Shown here: piece after piece, positions 7,920-17,269 of the stretch
Position numbering within the stretch: the stretch's first letter is position 1
How the letters are laid out: every line of letters begins with the position of its first letter
From: Borrelia sp. A-FGy1
GTDB lineage: Bacteria > Spirochaetota > Spirochaetia > Borreliales > Borreliaceae
Direction of reading: 5' to 3'
DNA: 64,000 nt
Assembly: GCF_014084025.1 (NCBI RefSeq)
Contig: NZ_CP043682.1
Location: 649,582 to 713,581, forward strand
The notes under the pieces: model-generated
What the model was told of the DNA's origin: nothing
Seen by the model: only the letters and a program-made list of their open reading frames with translations
Databases searched by the model: none
Made by a program: the position numbers and the translations under genes

Positions 7920-10900
7920 TTAAAAAAATTGATTTTTATATTTTGGATTTACTTTAAATATGGCAGGATTGTCTTTTATTATTTTTATTGCTTTTTTGAT
8001 AGGAATGCTTTTTATTCTTGAGTATTTAATTTCTAATGATTCGTTTCTTTCCTTTAAACTTAATATATTTAACTTTTTGCAAGTATTTTTATTTCTGCTA
8101 GTTTAAGTAGAGTGTTTAGTTATTTAGGGATGTTACCAAATCGGTCGTAAATTTCAGATCTTCTTCATTTTGAATTCCTGAAATTTTTTTATAAATTAAT
8201 ATCTTGTCTCGGTCGTTATTTACATAGCTATTGGAATGTATCTATCATATTTAATTTCAATGATCATTTCGTTTTCCTGAGGACTCTTGCCTATTCTCTG
8301 CTCAATTGCTTTGTTTAGCATTATTAGATAATAGTCTAGTCCAATAGATTCAGTTTTTTTATGTTGTTTTTTCCAAGTAAATTTCCAACTCCTTTTATTT
8401 CCATGTCTTTCATTGCAATTTTAAATCCGTTTCCTAAATCTGAGAATTCAGATATTGACTTTAATCTTTCAATGGCGTTTTCATTTAAACTGGAATTTTT
8501 TTTATATAAAAAATAAGCAAAGGCTTTTTGTGAACTTCTTCCAACTCTTCCTTTTAGTTGGTATAGTTGTGAAAGAACGAATCTATGAGCATTGTTAATT
8601 ATTATTATATTAGCATTTTCAATGTTGATTCCGTTTTCAATTATTGTTGTTGCTAGAAGTATTTGATATGATTTTTTATGAAATCATACATAATATTTTC
8701 AATTTGGTCATCTGTAAGCTTTGCATGAATGACTACTATTCTTGCATAGGAAATTATTTTTTCTAAAATCAATTTTATTGACTCTAGCTCTTTAATGTTT
8801 TTCTTTACAAGAGAAACTTGTCCACCTCTAGGAAGTTCATTTTCAACTGCATGTTTGATTAAAACTTGTTAAATTCTTCTATATAATTCTCTATTTTAAT
8901 TCTATTTTTAGGTGGAATACTTAAAGCAGAAATATCCCTTAATTTGATTAATGACATATGAAGAGATCTTAGAATTGGAGTTTCTGATAACGAAAGGCAG
9001 TCAACAGATGCCTTAATTTCTTTGAGCTTTTCTTTTTCTCTTCCTCCAAATCTTTGCTCTTCGTCCATTATGATTAATCCTAAATATTTATATATTAACT
9101 CTTTAATAGTATTTTTAGTAGTTGTGTGTTCCAATTATTATGTCAATTTCTCCTATAGATAAATTTTTAATAATTTCTCTTTCTATTGATTTTTTACGAA
9201 TCTACTCATCATTGCAATTTTGATTGGAAAATTTTGAAATCTTTGTTTAAATATATTGAAATGTTATTCTGTTAGAATTGTTGTTAGAGAAAGTATTGCT
9301 ACCTGTTTCTTGCTAATTACAGCTTTAAATGCGGCCCTCATTGCTACTTCATTTTTACCAAAACCAACATCGACACATAAAAATCTGTCCATTGCGTTAA
9401 AGCTCATCATGTCTTTTTTGATTTCTGATATTGCAGTTAATTGATCTGGAGTTTCATCATATGGAAATTCTGACTCAAATAATAATTGCCATTTGTTATC
9501 TTTAGGGTATTTAAATTCTTTAATGATTTTTCTTTCTGAATAAAGTGAAACAAGTTTATTTGCTATTTCATCAATTCTTTTTTTGTATAAGCTTTTTTAT
9601 TTTTTCATGTTTTGGAGCTAATTTTATCTAGTTTTATATTTTGATTATTATTCCCAATATATTTTTGGGTAAGATGTGTTTGTTCAATTGGGATAAATAA
9701 ATTTTCATTATCATCATATTCAATTTCAATGAAATCTTTTTCAAGTAAACTTGTTTTGATTCTTTTTACCTTTCTGAATATTCCAATTCCATGATTTATA
9801 TGTACAACATAACTATTTTTTCAACTTCAGTAAATGAGTCAATAATTTTTGTTTTTGATAATTCAAAATCTTTATTTATTTTTTGTTTTCTATTAAAAAT
9901 CTCAGAATCAAGAATAATGGCTATTTTTTTCTTTTTTGATTATAAGGTAACTGGATATTTTTAGAATCTCAATTTTTATTTTTGGTAAATCTTTGAAGAG
10001 ATATTTTAGTTTTTCTTTTTGTGATTTAGATTTTGCTGAAATTATTACTCTAAACCCTTCTTTGATCCAATGATTTATTTTGTCTTTTGTAAGTATGGTG
10101 CTTGGTGCTTGAAAGGAAATTAACACTTGCTTTCAATTTGAAATTCTATAAATTCTTCTGTTTGAATATTTTCAGATCTTGAGAAAAAAAATGTTAGCCT
10201 ATAATTTTAAATCTTTTGGATTGATTAAAATTTCTTTTGGTGCTATTGTTTTTTTTCTTATTTCTATTGCTTGATCATAAAGTTTTTCATATTATTTTAA
10301 ACTTTTTATCTCTTCTTGAAAATTTGGGAACTCAAAGTTAATAATAGGAGTGTCTTTATTGGTTTCTTGGCTTAAGTATATATCTCCTATTAATGAATAA
10401 AAAGTTTCTTCTGTCTTTATATTATTTTTTGTTTTGATGTATTCAAATAATTCTTTATTTTCATTTTTTATTTGTTTATTTAATTTAGTTATTGAGTTAT
10501 CCCATATAATTCTTTTTTAGGTGTGATTTCAAATTCATAAATTTCATTACCTTCTCTTTTAGTTGAGTAAAAGCATTAAATGCTTTTATTTCTTTTATTT
10601 TGTCAAGATTTATATAAATTCTTATTGGTTTTGTTTTGTCGAATGAATATATATATCTATTATTTCTCACCCTTTTATTTTAAATTCTCTAGGTAGTGTA
10701 ACTCTTTTTGTTTTTTTATATCCTAATTTTATTAGTTTTTTTCAAGTGTTTTTATGTTTATTTTCTTTTCTTTCTAAATTTTACAAATTTTTTTTAAATA
10801 GATTCTCTTTATTAGGAATTTTGCTAAGGAGAAAATTTATTGAAACAATATAAATTCCAGGATTATTTTTATAAAAATTGATTAAGAATTTTAATTGTTC

Positions 10901-11203
10901 ACTAAAGATTTTATTTTTTGAGCAAGTTTCTTTGTATGTAATCGAATTGAAATAACTTAGCTCATAGATTTTATCTGTTATTTGTGTTAAATCAGCTTTA
11001 ATTTCATTAGATATGTTTTCGTTTTTAGCTATTAAAAAGGCACTATGGCTCTTACTGTATTCTTTTATTTTATTTATCAAGAAAGCCTTAAAAATCCTTC
11101 ACATCCTATTAATGTAAATGGTATTTTTGTTCTATGAATTTTCTTTTTTTTTAAAATCATGGTTATTTTTTAGTCTAGGACTTAATTCTTTTTCTGCATT
11201 CAT
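7920..11203 (-). pseudogene. mfd: Transcription-repair coupling factor Mfd, decayed
   Basis: About 3.3 kb on the minus strand is a full-length but frameshifted mfd, the translocase that removes stalled RNA polymerase and recruits UvrA. The start (MNAEKELSPRLKNNHDF) and an end (NPKYKNQFF then stop) can be traced, and the span is close to that of an intact gene. Recognisable pieces lie in different frames. They include a helicase motif II stretch GLIIMDEEQRFGGREKEKLK (about 9040-9090), the segment LSLSETPILRSLHMSLIKLR, and motif VI QLYQLKGRVGRSSQKA (8525-8578). The Walker A region at about 9341-9380 reads VDVGFGKNEVAMR where GDVGFGKTEVAMR is expected, so the ATP site is also destroyed. I see no insertion element. 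Confidence 0.92.
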
Positions 11204-11298
11204 ATTTTACCTTTTTGTTTCTGTAGTTTAGTGTAATATTATATATTATAGTTATTATCGGGTTCTTTATATATAATGTAATAAGTCTTGAGGAGTTT

Positions 11299-12270
11299 AT
11301 GGAATTTAGAAAGTTATTTTTGTTTTTGTTTCTTGCTTATGTTCCTTTTATTCTTTTTTCTAGAGATTACAAGGGTCTTGATTTTAAGGTGAAGTTTTTC
11401 AATCAGTCTATTTATCGTATTAATAGTAATATTTCTGTTGAGGTTTCGCTTGCTAATGCATCTAATGATTTGGTTACTCTTGAGATGGGAGATATTAATA
11501 CTTTTGGTTTCGATTTTGATGTTACTGATACTACTAATATAAGAGTTAAAAGGCCTATTGAGTATGTTAAGGATAGATCAAAGAATGTTGCTATTCCTGT
11601 TAGAACACTAACTTTAAGGCCTAATGAAAAATTTTCTGTGGTGATGAGTTTAAATCAATTTGTACAATTTGATAAAGATGGAGTTTATTTTGTAAAGGGT
11701 GTATTTTTCCCAGATATATCAGATTTGCAAAAACGAATAGAATCTAATGTTATTACGTTATTTTTGAAGCCTAAAAGAGATGATATGAATGAAAAAGCTG
11801 AGAAATTGGATTTTTCTAATTTGTCCTCCGATCATAATATACAGGGTGTTTTAAAGAGAGTAAACTTATCTCCTGATAAGATTGTTGAATATTTATTTGA
11901 AGCATTACGTCTTGGAGAGAAAGAAAAATTTTTCTTATATATTGATATTGAGAGCCTGATTTTGAATGACAAAAATAAAGCATATCTTTATAAGCAAGAA
12001 TTAAAGTCAGGTTATAGTAATATGTTAGAAGAATATAAAGAATATTTGTGGAGTGGAACTGGTGCTGATATTTCAAAAATTCCTAGTAAATTTTCTATTG
12101 TTGAAACAACTTATACAGACTCTACAGGGAAAGTTACTTCTGATTTATATTTTGATGATGGACATTTCTATATAACCAAACGCTATACTTTTTTCTTTAA
12201 GAAGTATGATTATTATTGGATAATTTATGATTATGCCGTTCAAAATACTGGTATTAAGGAGAAATATTAA
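11299..12270 (+). CDS. Exported protein of unknown function, 323 aa
   Basis: I do not recognise the family. The first 22 residues (FRKLFLFLFLAYVPFILF) form a classical signal peptide without a lipobox cysteine, so the protein is probably periplasmic. Residues 30-155 look beta-rich and Ig-like (alternating strands with NASNDLVTLEMGDI and KDGVYFVKGVFFPD). The C-terminal part is mixed alpha/beta. GAGG lies about 6 bases before the ATG. Its 3' end overlaps or abuts the start of the LysM amidase, so the two probably form an operon and may act together at the cell wall. Confidence 0.8.
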   Translation: MEFRKLFLFLFLAYVPFILFSRDYKGLDFKVKFFNQSIYRINSNISVEVSLANASNDLVTLEMGDINTFGFDFDVTDTTNIRVKRPIEYVKDRSKNVAIPVRTLTLRPNEKFSVVMSLNQFVQFDKDGVYFVKGVFFPDISDLQKRIESNVITLFLKPKRDDMNEKAEKLDFSNLSSDHNIQGVLKRVNLSPDKIVEYLFEALRLGEKEKFFLYIDIESLILNDKNKAYLYKQELKSGYSNMLEEYKEYLWSGTGADISKIPSKFSIVETTYTDSTGKVTSDLYFDDGHFYITKRYTFFFKKYDYYWIIYDYAVQNTGIKEKY

Positions 12271-14296
12271 GAACTTAATTTTTGAAATTAAAGGACTTAG
12301 TATTTTTTTGTGGATAATAAGTTCTTTAGTTTTATATGCTAATTTTAGACATGAAGTGGTTAAAGGAGATACCTTATATTCTATTTCTCTTAGATATAGA
12401 GTTCCGATAAAAGAACTTAAAAGGATAAACAATCTTGGCTCTGATAGTATTAAATTAGGGAATGTGTTAATTATTCCAACTTCTTACAATGATAATAAAA
12501 TTGTTAGGGAGAAGAAAGTTGAAATATATAATATGAATAATAATAATCCTAGCAAATCAAAAATTCATATCGTTAAAGAAGGTGATACCATTGAGAGTAT
12601 AGCAAAGAAATATGGAATTAAAGAAAAAGAGTTGCTTGCTTGGAATAATTTGAAATTAAAACAACTTAAAGTCGCTTCTAAACTAATTGTAGATGAACCT
12701 GATTTTTTAAAGCCATATGTGGTTAAAAAGGGTGATTCCCTTTCCAAATTAGCTTTGGATTTTAATGTTAGTATTGAAGATATTATAAGGCTCAATTCCT
12801 TGGAGAATCAAAATTTAATAATTGGACAGAAATTATATTTAAAGAGGGCTTTAAGTGATGTTAATTTTCATTATGTAAAGAGGGGTGAAACTCTTGGTAA
12901 GATTTCATACATTTATGGTGTTACTTCTAAGCATCTTGTTAATCTTAATGGGGAAAAGGCAATAAATTTAAAGGCGGATTCAATTTTAGAAGTTTCAAGA
13001 TTTGTTGAAGAAAGTTTATTGAGCTCTAGAGATTCAAAATTAAAGATAGAAAAGAGAAGTAGTCCAGATTTTATATTACATAAGGTATCTGTTGGAGAGA
13101 CATTGTATAGCATTGCCCGTAAATATGGCGTTTTGATTGAAGAACTTAAAAAATGGAATAATTTAAGTGGTAATAATATTTCTTATAAACAAAAACTTAA
13201 GATTTGTGATAATCGAAATGAATCTAATATTTTTAATGAAGAAGATTTAATAAAATCTTCAGAGAGAGATAATGAATCTGATAATAAAATTAGAATGCTT
13301 TCAAATATTCCTTCTGTTAAGAATAAAAAATTAGATTTAAGCTTTTCTAATTTTTTAAGCAAGAGAGATTCTTTTGATATTAGTTCTTTAGTTGTTTTAG
13401 ACCCTAAAATACCTATATTTGAAGTTAATGGAGATTTTTATTATTGGTATAAGCCTAGAAAAATAAGTCAACCAAGTGAATTTTATTCAGAAGATTGGCG
13501 ATCGCCTCTTAATGCATATAAGAGAGCAAGGCAGCTTTTTAAGAGTTTTGAAAATCTTGTAAAAACTAGGCCTGTTAAGAATAATAATCTTAAAGAAAAG
13601 CTAATAATTATTGATCCTGGTCATGGAGGACTTGATCCTGGTGCTATTGTTAAGGCTAGAGATGGACTTGGTAATGAAATTTTTGTTGTTGAAGATGAAT
13701 ATGTCTATGATATTGCCTTAAGGCTTTATGTATATCTTAAAGAGTATGGAGCTAATGTTGAACTTACTATTTTAGCTCCCGATCATTTAATTAGAGATAG
13801 TGTATCTGCTAATAATACATTTGTTAATGTAAAGAATGAAATTTATAATGACTATGATTTAAATAAGAATGATACAGTTGATTCTTGGATCAGTGGCACT
13901 CAAGATGGTTTAAAAAAAAGGCTGTTTGTTGTGCATAAATTTGTAAATAAATATAAAGATATTCAAGAAAAAGACATTCTCTATATTAGCTTGCATGCCG
14001 ATAATAGTATTGGGGCTCCTCGTAGTATGGGGTTTTATTATCAGTATGAAGAAGGAAAGAGTATAGATTCTCATTCTAAGGCTGTTGTTGAAAAAATGAC
14101 AAAGGGGTTTAAGAGAAGTTTTTACATTAAGGGGCAAAACCTTTATGTGCTAAAAAATAATATGGTTAAAACTAGATTTTTGGTTGAAGTTAGGAATTTA
14201 GCGTTTGATGAGGAAGCATGGGCAATTAGGTCTGCTAAGCTTAGAGACCAAGATTCTAGGATACTTGCTGATGCTATTTTAAAGGTTTTATCTTAA
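12227..14296 (+). CDS. N-acetylmuramoyl-L-alanine amidase with five LysM domains
   Basis: The product is a secreted zinc amidase that cuts the bond between MurNAc and the stem peptide, probably for septum splitting or wall turnover. An N-terminal hydrophobic segment (GLSIFLWIISSLVLYA) is followed by five LysM peptidoglycan-binding repeats between roughly residues 43 and 325, each with a (K/R)GDTL or GETL start. A linker leads to an Amidase_3 domain near 460-689 with IIDPGHGGLDPG, a glutamate in FVVEDEY, SLHADNS and VEVRNLAF. ATG 12227 has no good ribosome-binding site. An ATT at 12266, four bases after AAGGAG, would give the natural signal start MKNLIFEIKGLS and may be the true start. Confidence 0.9.
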   Translation: MIMPFKILVLRRNIKNLIFEIKGLSIFLWIISSLVLYANFRHEVVKGDTLYSISLRYRVPIKELKRINNLGSDSIKLGNVLIIPTSYNDNKIVREKKVEIYNMNNNNPSKSKIHIVKEGDTIESIAKKYGIKEKELLAWNNLKLKQLKVASKLIVDEPDFLKPYVVKKGDSLSKLALDFNVSIEDIIRLNSLENQNLIIGQKLYLKRALSDVNFHYVKRGETLGKISYIYGVTSKHLVNLNGEKAINLKADSILEVSRFVEESLLSSRDSKLKIEKRSSPDFILHKVSVGETLYSIARKYGVLIEELKKWNNLSGNNISYKQKLKICDNRNESNIFNEEDLIKSSERDNESDNKIRMLSNIPSVKNKKLDLSFSNFLSKRDSFDISSLVVLDPKIPIFEVNGDFYYWYKPRKISQPSEFYSEDWRSPLNAYKRARQLFKSFENLVKTRPVKNNNLKEKLIIIDPGHGGLDPGAIVKARDGLGNEIFVVEDEYVYDIALRLYVYLKEYGANVELTILAPDHLIRDSVSANNTFVNVKNEIYNDYDLNKNDTVDSWISGTQDGLKKRLFVVHKFVNKYKDIQEKDILYISLHADNSIGAPRSMGFYYQYEEGKSIDSHSKAVVEKMTKGFKRSFYIKGQNLYVLKNNMVKTRFLVEVRNLAFDEEAWAIRSAKLRDQDSRILADAILKVLS

Positions 14297-14333
14297 AGTA
14301 AATTCATTATTTTATGGAAAAATTGAGATTTGA

Positions 14334-14362
14334 TTGACAAAAAAAAATCAATTTAGGATAAT
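14334..14362 (+). promoter_or_regulatory. Sigma-70 promoter of tRNA-Asn
   Basis: TTGACA (14334-14339), a 17-base spacer and GATAAT (14357-14362) form a near-consensus promoter whose start would fall near 14369, nine bases before the tRNA. Confidence 0.8.
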
Positions 14363-14377
14363 GTTCTTAGTGTTTAT

Positions 14378-14449
14378 TCCCCTATAGCTCAGTGGTAGAG
14401 CGGGTGGCTGTTAACCACTAGGTCGGAGGTTCAAATCCTTCTGGGGGAG
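14378..14449 (+). tRNA. tRNA-Asn (anticodon GTT)
   Basis: The 72-base cloverleaf has acceptor TCCCCTA pairing with TGGGGGA and the anticodon loop CTGTTAA. The anticodon GTT reads asparagine codons. The discriminator is G and CCA is not encoded. It has its own strong promoter immediately upstream. Confidence 0.93.
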
Positions 14450-14625
14450 TTTTAATTGAGTAGATTATTTCTTTTGCTTTTGAAGTATTTGATCGCCTCA
14501 ATTATTTTTGTTATTTTCATCTTCTAGTTGAAAATGGTTTTGTATTTTTGTTATCTCTTTAGATTAGCTTCATTAAGGCTAACTTTTATAATGTTAAATC
14601 TTATTTAAGTGTTTTATTAGAAAAA

Positions 14626-14951
14626 TTATTTAACTTTATTGGGATTTTTTATTTCAATTATAGAAGATTTTTGAATTTCTTTATTTTTAATTTCAAGATA
14701 TGCATGCTTGCTTGATATTATCTTTATTTGAATTTTTTATTCTTTTATTATTTTGTTTTATATTTGTTTTATAATTAAATCTCTGGCCTTTTCGACCTAT
14801 CAGCCTTATCGATATCAATAAGAATAGTTATTCTATTTGCTTTTATTGCTGGCTTTATCATGTTGATAGTCTCTGTTTTAGGATTTTAGGATAGAAACTA
14901 TCAGTATCAGCTCAGTACAATTAAAATATTACTTTTATCTCTTGATATCAT
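14626..14951 (-). pseudogene. Decayed small gene, possibly TOPRIM-like
   Basis: The stretch between tRNA-Asn and apeB has no long open frame, but the minus strand shows coding remnants in successive frames. A start MISRDKSNILIVLS (ATG at 14951) is followed by TDSFYPKIL, then KTETINMIKPAIKANRITIL, IDIDKADRSKR, DLIIKQI, and an open tail KIISSKHAYLEIKN ending KNPNKVK at 14626. At least three stops or frameshifts interrupt it. The order of a hydrophobic strand followed by a D-x-D (DIDKA) resembles a TOPRIM fold such as that of RNase M5, but this is only a guess. The original protein would have been about 110 residues or slightly more. Confidence 0.6.
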
Positions 14952-15001
14952 TTTTTCTCTCAACTACCAACTACAACCGTTTATTTTATTATTTTTAGAA
15001 T

Positions 15002-16270
15002 TTAATTCCAATTTTTAAAAAATGCTCTAATTAATTTGATTGCCTCTATGTGGTCTGATATCGCAATTGTTTCTCTTAAAGAGTGCATTGCCCACATTGG
15101 AGTTCCAATATCTATTGTTTCAATGCCTGTTTGGGCATTTGCAATAGGGCCAATTGTACTTCCAGCATTAATGTTTGCTTTTAATATTATTTCTTGAATT
15201 CTAATGTTATTCTTTATAGCTAATGATTTAAGTTTTGAGCATCCATTTGCTGTTGTTGCATATTTAAAGTTAGCATTGCTTTTAATAGCTACACCTTTTC
15301 CTAAGCCTACTGCATATTTTGGATCATGTTTGTCTATATATCCTGGATGAATTCCATGTGCACCATCCATTGAAATATGGAATGATTTATTTAATTTTAT
15401 CAAGTGTTCTTCTCTTTTCAAATTTAAAGCACAATCAATTCTTTCTAATATTTCTGTTAATAGTTGTGAGTTAGCTCCTCTTGAAGTTAATGATCCAATT
15501 TCTTCATTATCGAAAAATACAGCTACTTTATTTCGACTATTGTTTGTATGAATGAACGCATTCATGATGGCGTGACATCCAGATTTGTTGTCAAGATTTT
15601 TTGATGCTAAAAATTCACCATCGCTACCTATAATTTTAGAATTCTCAGATGATGTGAAGATTAAGTCGCAAGACAATAAATCCTTTTCTAATATGTTGAG
15701 TTTTTCTAGAATTATTTCTTTGATACTTTTTTTAAGACTTGTAATAATTATAATATTTTCATGGGTGTCATATGAAAATCCTTCGTTAGTTTTTCGGTTT
15801 AAGTGAATTGCAACATTTGGTATAATCCCAATGTTTTCAATTGTTATTAGATTAGAATTAATTATTTCATCTTTATTGAAGTATACAATTCCTGCTAAAG
15901 TTAAATCTCTGTCAGTCCAGGTGGAAATGATAGGATTTCCATAAACTTCGATGTGATTTGAAACTACATTTCCTTTATTTTCTGTAGACTCTATTTTAAG
16001 TTTTAACCCAGGACTGTCAGAGTGTGCTCCTGCTATTAAGAATGGTTCATATATTTTGTCGGTGTTAATGCTAAACGCAATAAGAGTAGTGCCTTCTTTT
16101 TTAATATAGTAATATCCTGTTTCTAATTTCCATTTATCATCAAGTCTTAATTCTCTAGCATTAAGGTGGTATAATAGTTTTTCCTCAATATATTTTACTA
16201 AATGATAAGGAGTTAAACTTTTATCTAATAAATTCTGAAAATATGATATATCTAGAGTTTGATCATTCAT
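15002..16270 (-). CDS. apeB: M18 family aspartyl aminopeptidase
   Basis: The protein is a cytosolic zinc aminopeptidase that removes N-terminal acidic or other residues from peptides, useful to an organism that lives on imported peptides. The 422-residue sequence has the M18 metal ligands and catalytic motifs in order: AGAHSDSPGLKLK, SASKNLDNKSGCHA-type aspartate (LASKNLDNKSG), FFDNEEIGSLTSRGA, and MDGAHGIHPGY followed by KHDPKYAVG. GSTIGPIANAQTGIETIDIG near the C-terminus completes the site. The length is normal for the family. It diverges from the lipoprotein gene at 16365. Confidence 0.93.
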   Translation of the reverse strand: MNDQTLDISYFQNLLDKSLTPYHLVKYIEEKLLYHLNARELRLDDKWKLETGYYYIKKEGTTLIAFSINTDKIYEPFLIAGAHSDSPGLKLKIESTENKGNVVSNHIEVYGNPIISTWTDRDLTLAGIVYFNKDEIINSNLITIENIGIIPNVAIHLNRKTNEGFSYDTHENIIIITSLKKSIKEIILEKLNILEKDLLSCDLIFTSSENSKIIGSDGEFLASKNLDNKSGCHAIMNAFIHTNNSRNKVAVFFDNEEIGSLTSRGANSQLLTEILERIDCALNLKREEHLIKLNKSFHISMDGAHGIHPGYIDKHDPKYAVGLGKGVAIKSNANFKYATTANGCSKLKSLAIKNNIRIQEIILKANINAGSTIGPIANAQTGIETIDIGTPMWAMHSLRETIAISDHIEAIKLIRAFFKNWN

Positions 16271-16364
16271 TATTAGTTATCTCCTATTATTTTTGATTTT
16301 ATTTTTTTATAACTTATATATTATTATAATAGTTAATATATGTATATATAGTTAAGGAGATTAG

Positions 16365-17090
16365 ATGAAAGAATTTTGTAAATTGTTGTTCATATCTTTA
16401 ATGTTGATTTCTTGTACTGCAAATACAGCAGTTTATTTAAGAGACAATATGAGCGGAACAATTTCAGTGGTATTTAATGTTAAGTCAGAATTTGAAAGAA
16501 TAAGGAAAGAGCTTTTGGCTACTCTTGGAGGAGAAGAGGTGGCTAATATGCCTCTTTTCCCTGTAGATGACATAAAAAAATATTTTAAAGATATAGGACA
16601 AGAATCAGGTCTAAAACTTTTAGAGATTAAGGAAAAAGGGGATTCTATTAAGTTAGTTATTGAATTTGATAATTTGGGTGAAATTTTCAAAGATTATTTA
16701 GAAAAAGATAAAATTCCAATGTTAAGGGCGGAAAATAAAGACGGCAAAAATATTATTGATATTGATATTAATATAAAAAATGTTACAAGGATTGTTAATG
16801 AGAATAAAGAATATATAAATGATGCTCTTGCAGCGCTGCTTCCTTCAGAAGAAGTTAAGATGTCAGGAAAGGAATATAGAGATGTTCTAGTTTATTTTTT
16901 ATCAGATTTTACTAGCAGGGCAAATGAGCTTATTGATAATTCTAATATTAGAGTTCAAATTAAGACTTCAAGGAAAATACATGATCAGTTTGGATTTAGG
17001 CAAATTAATTTGAATACTTTAGAATTTGAGTTAGATATGGTTAAAGGGTTAAGTCTAGAGAACCCAATAAGATTAAGATTGGTTTATTGA
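16365..17090 (+). CDS. Putative lipoprotein, 241 aa
   Basis: The N-terminus KEFCKLLFISLMLISCTAN is a lipoprotein signal with lipobox LISC, so cysteine 17 should be lipidated and the protein anchored in a membrane. The mature part is soluble, mixed alpha/beta and rich in charged residues; I recognise no domain. GGAG lies about 9 bases before the ATG. A strong hairpin terminator follows 18 bases after the stop, so it is a single-gene unit divergent from apeB. Its function is unknown. Confidence 0.82.
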   Translation: MKEFCKLLFISLMLISCTANTAVYLRDNMSGTISVVFNVKSEFERIRKELLATLGGEEVANMPLFPVDDIKKYFKDIGQESGLKLLEIKEKGDSIKLVIEFDNLGEIFKDYLEKDKIPMLRAENKDGKNIIDIDINIKNVTRIVNENKEYINDALAALLPSEEVKMSGKEYRDVLVYFLSDFTSRANELIDNSNIRVQIKTSRKIHDQFGFRQINLNTLEFELDMVKGLSLENPIRLRLVY

Positions 17091-17108
17091 GGTCAAATTA
17101 TATTGATG

Positions 17109-17140
17109 AAGAAGATATGAATTAATTCATATCTTCTTTT
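17109..17140 (+). terminator. Rho-independent terminator after the lipoprotein gene
   Basis: Bases 17109-17123 (AAGAAGATATGAATT) are the exact reverse complement of 17124-17138. They form a stem of up to 15 bp with no spacer, and T residues run to 17140. The position, right after the stop at 17090, fits a terminator. Confidence 0.75.
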
Positions 17141-17269
17141 ATGAACTCTAATATTTATAGCTATTATTATACTCTTACTATTAGTTTAGTAGAGATTTAA
17201 TCCTAAGTATGGTATACAAACAAAGCTTTCCTAATGAGAAAAATCCAATAATGCTACAGCGCAGGTATT

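Noticed and set aside
8859-11080. Short open frames (91, 72 and 99 codons) as independent genes
   Set aside because: Their translations are consecutive pieces of Mfd, so they are parts of one pseudogene.
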